The notes below the pieces were generated by a model. It was not told the origin of the DNA. It searched no databases and was given only the letters and a program-made list of their open reading frames with translations. Made by a program: the position numbers and the translations under genes. 64,000 bases of DNA from Ephydatia muelleri (lineage: Eukaryota; Porifera; Demospongiae; Spongillida; Spongillidae): NCBI GenBank assembly GCA_013339895.1, contig JABACO010000001.1:24853920-24917919 (forward strand). The letters run 5' to 3'. Positions 21,588 to 32,412 of the stretch are shown here, in pieces; position 1 is the stretch's first letter; the number at the start of each line of letters is the position of its first letter.

Positions 21588-22660
21588 TCAAATGATACAC
21601 ACCCACTGTGACCTCCAATCTTTGTGGGGGCAGGAGCGAACATTGTGTGGTTCATTGCAAAATGAGCATTTAACCACACGTCGATAACTCCTCACTATTG
21701 GATCTGACTTGATCCACAGTCTAGTTAGCACATCTGTTAGGTTCGCCTGCTGCGTTGTTTTTTGAGCCAATCTTTCACGATATGCATGAAGATTTGTGTT
21801 ATTATGCTCTAATGGCTCTTCAGAAAGTGTACCTAAGCCTTTTGACTCATTAGCATTGGTAGGAGAGAAAGGCTTCTATTCTCTTCTCTGACTTTGATTT
21901 AGTTTATTTCCACTTCCTTCTCAGCAGGGCCATTCGATTAGACCAATGTTTCTTTAACTTGCTACTTTGATCCTTCTCAGAAAGTAAGCTTTCATCGCTA
22001 ATAAAGTGCCCTGAAGCCTCCCAATTGCTTTTAAATCTCTTTGGATTGTGTGTGCACTGTGTGTGTGACAGTGGGGATGTACACTGGTAGGATGTTCATA
22101 GTGTGTGACAGAGGGTGTGGATGGTGTGTGTGACAGTGAGAATGTGCATGGCTAGATGGTGTGTGTGACAGTGCACACATAACTAAAATAAAATATGATC
22201 GTTTAAGGAGGCGCATGACTATATATGTACCTTTAGATGGAACACCAGTAGCGAATCTTCCGTCCGAAGACATATGAGGTTTCACTATATTCTGCCAAAT
22301 TTGTACGAAATTGGAAGTCGTTCCAGCTCGTTCAAAAAGTTTAGAGAAGTCATTGTCCGACGAGTCGAACGTCTCAGGTGATAGTTGTCTCGCTGGTGAG
22401 GTACCAGAAAGAGATTTGAACTACATAAAGAAATAATAGCACGATATTAAACCATTGAGCAATCGCAGTGCGGTTTTGATACGAATAACACTTACAACCA
22501 AGTAGGACTTCTCAGCTTTTTTGAAGTCTTTCACGTCGATCACGGCACCTACGTACGGACGATTTCCTTCTTTATAGTTCCCTTCTGCTCTCATTCTTTC
22601 ACCTCTCTTGATTAAAACCACAAATCCATCGCCGTCAACTCTTAAGCACCACAAGGACAT
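21588..22660 (-). CDS. Spliced gene of unknown function with a Cys/His knuckle
   Basis: Exon 1 (22496-22660) starts MSLWCLRVDGDGFVVLIKRG and ends at a good donor (GTT/GTAAGT). Exon 2 (22231-22420) follows an AG acceptor and reads FKSLSGTSPARQLSPETF... to a GTACAT donor. A last exon (about 21588-21880) reads NLHAYRERLAQKTTQQANLT and ends with CSFCNEPHNVRSCPHKD before a stop, a possible CCHC-type knuckle. The phase between exon 2 and the last exon does not fit directly, so a small exon is probably missing. The last-exon style (KTTQQANLxDVLTRLWI) is familiar from uncharacterised sponge proteins. It lies upstream of the long-TIR element. Confidence 0.5.
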
Positions 22661-22965
22661 TTCACAAACTCTTAGCGCGAAAGTGATGAGAAATGAAATG
22701 AATTTCAGCCGGCGCACGGAACATCTATGCGCATGCGCAAGATTATACAATTAAGTTGCAGCTGGCTGCAACTACGTGATGGATTCGCCAATACCTGATC
22801 GCTGGGTGTACTCCCCGACTACATGCAGTGGCCACATGATCCTAACCTGACTGTAACATGAAACAGCAAATACCAAAATATTCATTTACCTGCACAATTG
22901 TATAAGAAATCAACAAACATCATGTAGATCGATTCTTCCTTCATTCATTCATGCTTAGTGCATAC

Positions 22966-24330
22966 ATTATCCATTGACTCATCAGTTAGTGCATTCTCCA
23001 GCTGCAGAAAGAAATGCGCACTATAACCTTAATCCAATTCCTTTACCCCTCTTATTTGCAGCAAATATGAAGCTGCAATAGGTTTATAGTATTAACTATA
23101 AATGTCTCAAAACGTATATACATAATCAATATATATACAATTATTTTTAAGTGTGTGCACTGACTGATATGTATGAATGTATATTTGTGCATGCATCCCA
23201 GAGCTATAAATATTTTAACTTCTACATGTATAAAGCAGTACCTCTTTAAGCAATTGTTGAGCTTCATCACAAGCAACCTCTTCAGAAGGAACCTCAATAC
23301 TGGAGAGGCTGCAACCACTCATATACTTAAATACTGCTGATGCAAAGAATGGAAATGCACATGCTGTGTGGACGACTCCCATAGCAATGAGTTTTCCAAT
23401 GTGGAAAAATTTGTTGGCCTACAATATTAGCACCATGAAGGTTCTGACTAGAAACGTTAGTAATGGACCTTTTTGTTTAAGGGCGCAAAGAATGCAATTA
23501 GTGTTGATTACACAACTTTCCACATGGCTTCTCAATAATTTCAAAGAAAAGACTTTATAGCAATTCACTTTTCAGTTATCTACAATGCGGAGATACAATT
23601 TGCATTACTGTAGCAAGCAATGCATTTCCTGATGTTATAAAATTTCATTGCTATCATGAAAATTAATCATGTTGATACACTAAACTTAGCAAAAAGAAAA
23701 TAATACCACATAACAGGTGTTAATCATTTTAGTAAGAAAAGTGGATTTATTCACCTCAGGTGATGAACATGTATCCTGTTCTGGGGATAGACTAATGTCT
23801 TACTGGATGGGACGAATGAAAACTCTGCCATTGCCCACAATTGTTTTGAGAAATTTTGGTGATTGAGCAACCTTGGTGGATATAACTTCTAATTGTTTTG
23901 TGTTGCTTACACAACGGAGAAATTCATACCCCCCAGCTTGTTTAAGTTTAGGAAATGTGTCAAGCACAATTTTATTAAACTCTTCTTTGTTGCAGGAAAT
24001 GTCTGGAATGCATAATCTCTTTTCCCCCAATCCTGCTTCTAGTAATGTCTCCTTCATAGCTGCATTACAAGGAACCTTGTCATCTGTGGTTAAACTTAAA
24101 CAAACAAATCTTGTCGTCCAACTATGATGTTTGGGTGTTTTCTTTTTTTGTTCATGCTGTGCAGAATATGGAGCAAAATTGCTTCTCTGCTCTCTCCTTG
24201 ATGCAGGGCTAGCATAGTTTCTGCGTATGCTTCGCAACGTTTGCAGGGCACTACTACATGAAGGTGATGTTACAGTTTCATCTGTTAGATGGGAGGAAAG
24301 GTTATTTTTATCCATATTAGCATCTGCCAT
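22966..24330 (-). CDS. HECT-type ubiquitin ligase-like gene, partial (G2E3-like)
   Basis: Exon 1 (23804-24330) starts MADANMDKNNLSSHLTDETV and contains TTRFVCLSLTTDDKVPC, LLEAGLGEKRLCIPD, FPKLKQAGGYEFLRCV and GNGRVFIRPI, then a GTAAGAC donor. This is the N-terminal domain that precedes HECT domains in 'G2/M phase-specific E3 ligase-like' animal proteins. A second exon (23242-23418) with clear splice sites reads FFHIGKLIAMGVVHTACAFP and EEVACDEAQQLLKE, matching the N-lobe of a HECT domain. A possible 36-bp exon is at 22966-23001. The catalytic Cys region was not found, so the gene is likely truncated or continues in undetected exons. Confidence 0.6.
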
Positions 24331-24599
24331 TAATTATTACATCCTTCTTTGAGAAACTGGCACCAACATGTAGAGTAATCATTGTTCTACGCTGTAAAGT
24401 CAAAGACATATCATGCATGCTCTCACTAATGAATCCGCAGTTGCGTTAATAACGTAATTGGCAATTCCGAGGGTGCATATTCGCAAGTTCGCCGTTTCAC
24501 GCATGACCCTATCTTGCGTTTTGCTATACTCAGCACCCTGACTATATCTGTCCCAAGAATAACATAAACCAAAGAGAAGAAGTGTCTCTCGGTCATTTT

Positions 24600-25490
24600 C
24601 AGCTCCTGTAAAGTGCTCCTGAGGCCATTCTTGATACAGACACCTTGTGGAGACAACTTGTCACCCCTCCTCTGTCAGAAACTGTTGTGGCAGTAGCTGT
24701 TGATGAAGCACACTGTGTCATCAAGTAAGTAAGTGACTTGACATATGATAAAACGAATCAATGTCTACAATACGCAGGAGCAACTTCTTTGGTGCACTGA
24801 AAAGCCTAAGGGCTTTGTGCCATCTGGTGCTCTGATGCTTGCCACTACGATGAGGAATGACATTATTGAGAAGCTAGACATGGCTGGTTTTTGTGTACTG
24901 ACCAAGTCTCCTAACAAGCCAAAAGCAGCTGTGTGGTGGTTTGAAAGAATACCATTGAGGAGGACTTCAACTGTTTTGTCAGGGATGTACTGCCAATCCC
25001 TGGATATGTGTGCATCTCTGTACACACACTTTCTATAAGCTCTACAAGATGCTAGTTAGTACCCACTAGGTGCTGAACACCTTAGCGACAACGGACTATT
25101 TGCAATGTTCCACTCCTGTACTGAGTGTTGTTAGAGTGGTGTTTGCGACAATGGCTCTTGTAATGGGGGTTGACTTCAAGAGTTGGATTACATCATCCAC
25201 TATGGTGCTCCTTGTTCTCATGAAGACTACATTCAGGAGAATGGCAGAGCTGGCAGAGATCACCAGCAGTCTGTGTCTAGAATTTACTGGAAACCATGTG
25301 AAGCTCCTGTGTACGCTGACCAGAGTGTTTACCATGACAAGGAATTGAAGGGAGTGAGAGACTATTTATAGAATACCGAGCTTTGTTGCAGGTTTGTGTT
25401 GCTCAAGTACTTTGATCCAGCTGTGGCCATGACATTGGGATCCCGTGACAATACACTGTCCTGTGACAATTGCCAATCCAATGTTCAGTG
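24600..25490 (+). pseudogene. RecQ-like helicase relic
   Basis: A plus-strand exon near 24605-24724 reads APEAILDTDTLW and AVAVDEAHCVIK, the DEAH-type Walker B motif of RecQ helicases, then a GTAAG donor. Near 24930-25040 comes a piece with many stops. At 25180-25365 a continuous part reads YIIHYGAPCSHEDYIQENGR, AGRDHQQSVSRIYWKP and KELKGVRDYL, i.e. motifs V-VI, followed by CRFVLLKYFDPAVAMTLGS and a CDNC zinc-binding start. In-frame stops and frame changes are numerous. It is a decayed fragment of a RecQ-family gene of the type amplified in sponges and cnidarians. Confidence 0.72.
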
Positions 25491-25665
25491 AAGACTCATC
25501 TCCTCTCTTACATATGTACCCCTACACTTCCCTTCCTTCTAACACTGCACTCCCACACTGACTTCACTTCTTTACTCTCACATCAGCTCAGAATTTGGAA
25601 CACGTGAGTGCATATATGTGATACATATGTATATGGTCTCTAATAGTCCGTCTCATTGGGCTCCT

Positions 25666-26331
25666 TCACTGCATTAATGTCTCTTTCACTACCTTCCTCA
25701 TCTTCAGTGTAACTATATGTAGTGTATGACTGTATATTGCTTTGCTGTTTTCTATCCACTTCATCTTTTTATCTCTATCAATTCTATCTAGGGGATTTGG
25801 AGAGAAGTTGGAGAACTTTGAGTGATATCTCTTATCAATCACCTCAAGTATTCTGCCCTTTATTACAACTTCAGCAACAATCTGCACATCTTTCGCATCT
25901 GACCTCCTGCTGTGAGCAGTTTCTCCTTGATGGATGCCAGTCTGCCAAGACAAAGCCTCTCAAGGGAGTACACTGCTCTTGCAGCACGAGTGCTAGCAAA
26001 CTTGGCTCCTGTGTTTCCTATAATTTCTTTGTACAGCTTGTTTACGTGCTCATTGTGGAGATCACAAGGTATGTTTAGACCTTTGCCACCATGGGTAATC
26101 ACAAACCTTCCCCAGATCAGCTGGTGCACAAGGTTAGGCTGGAGAGTAGCAAGTTGGATTGTAGTCTAAGAGCCTCAAGTGCATAAGTCTTCCTCTCTGC
26201 ATGGAAGTAAGCATACACAACTTCCAACACCTGATGACACGTTCACCATCTCCTTCCTTACAGGCATCAGTGAAAATGTGTACTAAAGCTGCAAAGTGGC
26301 ATAGAACACGTGCATAGCTATGTACTCCCAA
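25666..26331 (-). pseudogene. DUF6589-like fragment
   Basis: The minus-strand pieces read VLCHFAALVHIFTDACKEGD, ERVIRCWKL, WGRFVITHGGKGLNIPCDLH and NEHVNKLYKEIIGNTGAKF, with frame changes near 26135 and 25870. The 'G-KG-NIPCDL-EH-N' pattern is typical of DUF6589-like proteins associated with transposons. Only the C-terminal part is present. Confidence 0.6.
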
Positions 26332-26357
26332 CCTGCAGTGTCTGCCACACTGTCATT

Positions 26358-26561
26358 GAGAAACGCCTCTGGTATGACCGTGAACCTACTTGCCATCTTC
26401 GTGGTCAGGTCCTCCAAGGGACACATAGTGGCAGCTGCATGTACAGAGCTAAACATAGGAGACCTGAAGGGGACATAAAGGTGGACATAAACAAGTCCTT
26501 GTTGGAGGACCTGACCACGAAGATGGCAAGTAGGTTCACGGTCATACCAGAGGCGTTTCTC
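26358..26561. repeat. Perfect 60-bp inverted repeat
   Basis: Positions 26358-26417 are exactly reverse-complementary to 26502-26561, with an 84-bp spacer. The arms contain CCATCTTCGTGGTCAGGTCC. It could form a long hairpin in DNA or transcript. The spacer is not itself repetitive. No target duplication is evident outside the arms. Confidence 0.9.
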
Positions 26562-26599
26562 AACATCCCGAAGGGGTCCGTGGGAGGATCACTTCTTGA

Positions 26600-27200
26600 T
26601 TTCAGCTGTCCGCGCCCGCCAGATCTGTTGCATGTCATCCTTTGGTTTGCTAGCTTTGGACAACTGTCCAAGTCTTGTAAAGAGTTGGGTGAGTGATCCA
26701 TGGTCTCGTTGGAGCACATCACATGACGCCTTTCTCATTCGCAAGTGACGTGGTCCCTCCCCATAAGAGCTACATGGCTGTACGATGCTCCTAGGTATGA
26801 GGCCATCTCACTCATGTGCACCATGTCACTGCTCTTGGTCTCATTCTTGAGCAGCACATCCAGAACTATAACTTCAGATTTATCTGCCATCTTGTCATTG
26901 TATGTGTGTGGAATATGAGCGACAACTTCTTCAGTTGACGCAGGTCCTTGATGTAGTCACACAGTATTCAGGCAACAAGCACCTCCATGTCACTCTGGAC
27001 AACCTTCATGTCTTCTCGGGATGGCAAAAAAACAGTCTACCTTCAGTGATACTAGGCGAGGTGGGGAGAACTAGGGCAGTGGAGCAGGAGGTGAGATGCG
27101 GCCTTTATTGCAAGTAGGCTGAACATGTGTCTAAGTTCCCCATTGTGATCACTCCTATGTCACTCATCATTGTCACTTGTCTTCTTCAATTAGCACCTAC
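26600..27200. other. No clear gene
   Basis: Short open frames are present on both strands, such as 26902-27117 plus, but I see no recognisable domain. It separates the DUF6589-like relic from the BEN-like gene. Confidence 0.25.
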
Positions 27201-27223
27201 CCAAGTTTGCATAAACTTTGAAG

Positions 27224-27891
27224 ATGGAAGCAACCAACCCAAAAAATTGTGACCAAAGCAACCTGAAAGTAAACGACGTATGCGAAGTGAAGTGGACGGA
27301 CAGGAAAGTTTACAAAGCAATGATCGTTACGCTTGGTAAGGCATCTAGCAAGCTGTGTATTGAAGAGACTATTTTTACAGGTGGGCACGTAAAGATGGAA
27401 GCCAAACTGGCAGAAATGGCAGAAGGTAAGCCAGAACTCAAGGCCCAAGTGTCATGTCTGCAGACTCAGGTTACCTACTTACTAAGAATCAGAGCTCAGA
27501 CAGAATCAACAGACTCATCCACTGAATCATCATCACAATGTGGATCAGGTACACGTTTATTTAGTGTTGTGCTAAATTTTTATAGACTGTACATGCATCT
27601 AAGAGTAGGATCAACGATTATGCACATAAATCACACTGAAATGTGCAGGTTGTTAATTTTTTTTTTCACATGCAGGATGCTGGCTGGGGGATCCTAATGG
27701 CGAGAAGATGTGGGTACCAGGTGGAGATGCAAAGAAGGTCCTTGCTGCCCAGGTGGTTTCTGACAATCCAGCCAAACTGGCACTTGCATTATTGAGTGTC
27801 TTCTTCACTGAGTAAGAGATGGCCAGCAGCAATTGCACACCAGCACCATCCCGACAGCTCCTCAATCCCATCATAATCAGTGGGATTCACA
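27224..27891 (+). pseudogene. BEN-domain gene, 5' exons with one nonsense codon
   Basis: Exon 1 (27224-27548) starts MEATNPKNCDQSNLKVNDVC, continues EVKWTDRKVYKAMIVTLG (a tudor/chromo-like small barrel) and then a short coiled-coil-like stretch and a Ser/Thr-rich tail. The donor is CAG/GTACAC and the acceptor ATGCAG at 27675. Exon 2 (27676-27891) reads PNGEKMWVPGGDAKKVLAAQ, ALALLSVFFTE, then TAA, then EMASSNCTPAPSRQLLNP, and ends at a GTAAGA donor. The second part matches the BEN-domain core ('FT-EEMA-SN'), a DNA- and chromatin-binding module. The single TAA sits inside the BEN domain. Upstream ATG choice is supported by lack of any earlier in-frame ATG. Confidence 0.62.
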
Positions 27892-27899
27892 GTAAGATT

Positions 27900-28240
27900 T
27901 ATTCTATCAATAGAATTTGTTGTTTAAAGATATTGTAATATCAGGGCACATCAAGTACAAATTTTCTCACATTGGAGAAGGGCAATGGCAGAAAATACTC
28001 CATGTTAAGTGCAGGAGCCTCAGAAACAAGCAAAAAAGAAAGCCATGTATAGCGAGTTGTTTACTACAAGTGTTATAAACATTACAAACTCCTATGTATG
28101 CAGGAGTCAGTGACAAAAGCTGGTGTACATGGCCCTACTGGGGACTGTGGAGATGAGGCTGATGGTGGAGTACATGGCCGTACTGTTGTGGCTGCAGGGA
28201 CTCTTGAGATGAGGATGATGGTAGTGTACTGTTAACTTTT
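27900..28240. other. Possible further exons of the BEN-like gene, not resolved
   Basis: The stretch includes a partly repeated phrase (GGTGTACATGGCCCTACTG at about 28122 and GGAGTACATGGCCGTACTG at about 28164), but no convincing coding segment. Confidence 0.25.
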
Positions 28241-28304
28241 ACCCATATTCATTCGAGTTGCATGCGACAAGTCGGCAGGAAGTTGCCCTGTGTATGCCGA
28301 CCTT

Positions 28305-28570
28305 TAGATAATCGATGATGGTGCGATCGATCGATGATTGTGCGATCGATCGATTGTGCGATCGATCGATAATTGTGCGATCGATCGACGATTGCGCGAT
28401 CGATCGATGATTGTGCGATCGATGATTGTACGATCGATCGATGATCGCTTGATCGATCGATGTGTGAATGATCGACTGTAATCGATCGACCGATCATCGA
28501 TCGATCAATCATCGTTGATCGATCATCGATCGACGTATCATCGATAATCGATCGATCAACCTATCATCGA
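28305..28570. repeat. GATCGATC-rich simple repeat
   Basis: The stretch is dominated by overlapping ATCGATCG units with short spacers such as TTGTGC. Nearly every position is a self-complementary tetramer, so long hairpins and slipped pairing are possible. Apparent open frames here (for example minus 28249-28512) are artefacts of the repeat. Confidence 0.95.
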
Positions 28571-28670
28571 TTGCAAAAGCAGTCGACGACTTGCAACATC
28601 GAAGGTCAAAAGCAGTCGATGATTGCAACATCGAATGTCAAAAGCGGTCGATAGTCGCAACATCGAATGA
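28570..28670 (+). repeat. Short tandem repeat of about 38 bp
   Basis: About two and a half units of the form AAAAGCAGTCGATGATTGCA with CATCGAA follow the GATC-rich array and look derived from it. Confidence 0.75.
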
Positions 28671-28685
28671 AATAGATATACGAAT

Positions 28686-29030
28686 TTGTTACATCCATTA
28701 TTGACTCGTTTGGCGTTCCATATTGTGAAACCGAATGCCGAAAAAATTGACTTATCAGCAATTAAAAATGCAGTGCCAAAGTATCAATCTCTGGATGAAA
28801 TGGATAAATCATGGTGGTTTGATTTTCTTCAACAGTTTGAAATTAGTTTTCATTCATTTGCAACAGCCCAACCAACAGCAGTTCTCCGGGATATTGAAAG
28901 TATTGTTGAAAGCTGCCATTCAATTCTCATGCAACCACAAGCTGCTACAAATATTTCTGATCAGTTGCTCAAACGCCACCTTGATAGTACTGACACAATT
29001 CCTGAGGTGATTATTGTTCAAAAGCAATAA
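28686..29030 (+). CDS. Unrecognised 114-residue reading frame
   Basis: The frame starts MLHPLLTRLAFHIVKPNAEK and has a protein-like composition with helical segments (KSWWFDFLQQFEISFHSFAT). It ends IPEVIIVQKQ. No family is recognised. It lies directly 3' of the GATC satellite. It may be an exon of a transposon-related gene. Confidence 0.35.
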   Translation: MLHPLLTRLAFHIVKPNAEKIDLSAIKNAVPKYQSLDEMDKSWWFDFLQQFEISFHSFATAQPTAVLRDIESIVESCHSILMQPQAATNISDQLLKRHLDSTDTIPEVIIVQKQ

Positions 29031-29039
29031 TAACTCTTT

Positions 29040-29560
29040 GGACGTCAATATTGCAATACGGGTGACGTTGTTAATTGTCAGCTATGTTTTTAATTATGGC
29101 TACCGTTGCTTATTAGTCGCCGAAGACTCGCCGTTCTTGAAGAATCACACGGTTAGCTTACTTTAAAGACATTACTATGATAAAAAAGCGTTTTGTGATT
29201 TTTGTTTTGATATATTTATATTCGGTGTTTGAAAAACAATGGTTGCTAACAGCACCCGATATAGGCAGAGCCAAGTGGGCAGGGATTTGAAGCCGTACGT
29301 CGTGTACACTATAAAACAGACGACGAAAACACGATATTTTTATCCCTTGGTGTTATTTCTAAGGTCCAGCTTTTTAAAAAGCTTCGCTCTCCCCTATTTT
29401 AGTAGAACAAGCGGGTGCTTGTTCAAAGCCGCTAGTGACGATAGAGGCGCCATTATACGTACAGCTGCAGCTGTTAGTTACCGCTTACCTTTCAATTAAA
29501 AACCAACACTCGATCCAGTCGTAGTTCTATGTCCTGAGCGCTGTTTGGTGCACAAAGTGC
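29040..29560. other. No gene identified
   Basis: One open frame (29239-29499 plus) has no recognised features. The stretch ends at the piggyBac-type terminus described next. Confidence 0.25.
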
Positions 29561-29609
29561 GTAACCATGCGATACAGATTGGTTTTCTAATACGTGTGCA
29601 CATAAATGT

Positions 29610-29677
29610 GCACTTGGCGGTGAACGCGGGGTGCAATTATTGCACATAAATGTGCACTTGGCGGTCAAAGAGTTAAT
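29610..29677 (+). mobile_element. piggyBac-type terminal sequence
   Basis: The phrase ATAAATGTGCACTTGGCGGT occurs twice (about 29605 and 29645), and the second copy ends GGTCAAAGAGTTAA at 29675. The reverse complement starts TTAACTCTTTGACCGCC, which is the classic form of a piggyBac terminus next to its TTAA target. The same end occurs at 60781-60803. No transposase or opposite end was found here, so this is a solo end or a deleted element. Confidence 0.65.
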
Positions 29678-29679
29678 AA

Positions 29680-30310
29680 GGTGTATATTGTGTGCAGTCT
29701 AGTTGTACATTTATATAAAATAGTAATGTGTATGTCCATTTATTGTGTTCTAATTATGATATTTGTAATACTAATTAGCAATAATAGGGTTGTAGAGGAC
29801 CGTTCACCGCGCTAGCGTACCGACGCACAGAATCACCGGCTGTGTAAGATCACACTATAGAGTATGCACCGCACTACAGCAGTACACGCCAGCCAACTAG
29901 TACAACTATCTGCTCACGAACAGTTTATATGGGATCTATCACAGTGCAAAAAGTTTTTTATGCGACACTGTATATTATAGCGTATAAGTAGCAATATAAG
30001 CTGTCTGCGTATAGAACATTATAAGCAAATAGGTATATTGAAATATAGTCAGTCACGTGCGGTTTCTGGTATCTTAGCAAACCTTTGAATTTCATTACTG
30101 TTACATGGCTTGGTGAACCGCGCACTATCGTAATTTGGGCTTAGACCTTCCGTAAACCAGTCCTCCGCCCCCCCCCCCCCCCCCCATCCCCACTCCCCCT
30201 TTGCATCTGCTTGGTTTATAAAACTTTTCTTCGCACATATAAGTGGTACAACACCAAACACAAATATTCAAACACCACAGTGCCTTAAGACAGCGGTTCC
30301 CAAGTGCTAA
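29680..30310. other. No gene identified; poly-C tract
   Basis: A poly-C run lies at about 30167-30185, which inflates open frames on both strands. No motif is recognised. Confidence 0.3.
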
Positions 30311-30316
30311 CTTAGT

Positions 30317-30905
30317 GTGACCTGATAAAGACGAGAATATAATAACATTTGGTGCCAATTGAAATGGCCATACTTACCTCTAGTGATGGACTTGTTGGTG
30401 CTGACTAACCAAATGCGCACAAAAGAAAAATACACAAGTGCCCCCAGCGTACTTACCAGTTTGAATAGAAACGCTGCAGAAAAGCAAAATGAAGGTAGCA
30501 AAGCCATTGCGTACTTACCTCAGCAGAATCGACCCACCCGAAACCCATAGGCTAGCTGCTAAATGGGAGTGGAAAGGGACCTGGGCCTTCCCCTCCCATC
30601 TCCTCCATATTTCCGTCAGTGATTGCACGTATACCTTCACATTGGACTCGCTCTCAAGAATGACAAATTATGCCTTCATATTTTGTTTCCGCTTGATGCA
30701 ACATACACACCAACCCCATTCTAATAGCTGCACTGCAAGGTAGGGAGCCAGCGATTTCGCGGGTTCCTCCCTTCATAGGGGAAGGGTGGGGCGTTACTTG
30801 AACACCGGGGTAAATGTAGCTCGGTCCCCACGTACTACGTGACCTGATAAAGACGAGAACATAATAACATTTGGCATCAATTGAAATGGTCATACTTGCC
30901 ACTGT
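30317..30905 (+). repeat. Direct repeat pair of about 67 bp
   Basis: 30317-30383 and 30839-30905 share GTGACCTGATAAAGACGAGA, ATAATAACATTTGG and CAATTGAAATGG. Between them several CTTACC(T) sites resemble minus-strand splice donors (near 30370, 30455, 30518, 30912), but no coding exon with a recognised domain could be built. Confidence 0.65.
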
Positions 30906-31303
30906 GTAACTTACCTCAGGCCGCTTGTGATAACCGGAGACCAACCCCATTAAAGTGCATTGCACACAAATTGTGAGTCGCTTACCGTATGCTAGGCTTG
31001 CTTTCAGCAGGTTGATGAGGCTGATGTACTGCATCACAAACGCATCCCCAAAATAACACAAACGTGATAAGCAATGTCACGTACCTTTCCAGGCCACACT
31101 TACACAGGAACCCGCCAAAATTAGCCATCACGTGCAATGGCATACTCTAATTGGTGCACTTTTAAATTTGGTTATAAATAGTAAATAACAACGATAACAG
31201 CACTAACCTATTGACAAGTAAGACTATCACCTATTTCTTGAACTGGCATAAGAAATCTTCAATGTTACAACATTTACAAGCCTGCGTGAAATTGTAACAA
31301 ACA

Positions 31304-32038
31304 ATAGAGGTTGTGCAATGGGCGGAGCGAAGTGACGTTATCTGTGTTATCCGCCATTTTGAGTGTCAAAAGCAATAGTATGGGCAAGGCTTGTTGTGCA
31401 GTTGGATGCAGTAATCGTTTCATTCGGGCGTTCATTTTAGAACGTAAGTCCCAGTGGATAGCAGCAAAGGGGCGCAAAGATTGGATTCCAAATGAGTACT
31501 CGTGGATATGTAGCGTACACTTCGTTTCGGGGGAATAGAGCAACAACCTCGTATCCCCTGATTATGTTCCTTCCTTATTCGAGCACATGAAGAGCCCTTT
31601 GAAGAGGAAGCGTGTGCATGATATGAACAGATTCCACAGAACATTGGAGGTGATAAAAAGGAAGTTGGTAAAAAAAAAAATGAATTGATGCTGCAGAGTC
31701 TTTGCTACAGCTATCGGAACCTGAGGCCAATTATTCCAATCTACACTAACAATGCCTCTCTCATACGCAACATACGGGTCTTCAAGCGCACCAACCAGCT
31801 CCAATTTTACCTTGTAACGCTGTTTGGCAGTGTCATGAAGCTAATAGTAATACTCAGAGTACTTGGCCGTACTTTCTAGCTGCATTTCATCACACGAAAT
31901 GGCTCAAACGGTATAGTCAGGAACCTCTAATCACTCTATTACGGATAGACACGTGTCTGCTTTTGACACTCAAAATGGAGCTTAGCAAAGGTTGCTATTT
32001 ATTGATGACGATTTATGACGCTATTGCACATCCTCTAT
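31304..32038 (+). mobile_element. Small THAP-domain element with inverted ends
   Basis: The left end ATAGAGGTTGTGCAATG (from 31304) is inverted at the right end (CTATTGCACATCCTCTAT to 32038). A second internal inverted pair, CATTTTGAGTGTCAAAAGCA (31353) and TGCTTTTGACACTCAAAATG (31952), extends the TIR with a gap. The element is about 735 bp and contains a broken THAP-type zinc-finger exon. No exact target duplication was found. It looks like a deletion derivative of a THAP/P-element-related transposon. Similar terminal sequence occurs near 57040-57086. Confidence 0.65.
31381..31665 (+). pseudogene. THAP domain (C2CH zinc finger) fragment
   Basis: The frame starts MGKACCAVGCSNRFIRAFIL and continues ERKSQWIAAKGRKDWIPNEY, ICSVHFVSGE, then a stop, then SPDYVPSLFEHMKSPLKRKR in a nearby frame. 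The C-x(4)-C ... C-x(2)-H spacing with conserved Trp is the THAP zinc finger that recognises transposon ends or gene promoters. About a dozen residues appear missing after the first cysteines. It should be non-functional because of the stop. Confidence 0.78.
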
Positions 32039-32125
32039 ACTATATCATTATGTACTGTATATCCATTCCAAATTGAACAATAATGGTAAGAATAAAAATG
32101 GTACACATTAACATTTCAAAATTGT

Positions 32126-32412
32126 AATGACACACACTTGCACGTACATGTCCACACGCTCGCGGACACACACACTAGCACATACACGCAGATGTCCATG
32201 CACACGCATAAACACACAACACACAGACGGACACACAGTCGCACGTACACACATGACAGATGTCCACACACACGCATACAGACGGATGTCCACACACACG
32301 TATACACAGACAGATGTCCACACACACGCATATGCACAGACACACACACACACACACACAGATGTCCCACACAGACAGATGTCCACACACACATACGCAC
32401 AGGCAGATGTCC
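32126..32412 (+). repeat. CA-rich minisatellite
   Basis: About ten irregular units contain GATGTCCACACACACG with CA runs. Open frames spanning it on both strands (Thr/His-rich or Val/Cys-rich) are artefacts. Confidence 0.93.

Noticed and set aside
28249..28512. Ser/Ile/Arg/Asp-rich 87-codon frame
   Set aside because: It is an artefact of the GATCGATC tract.
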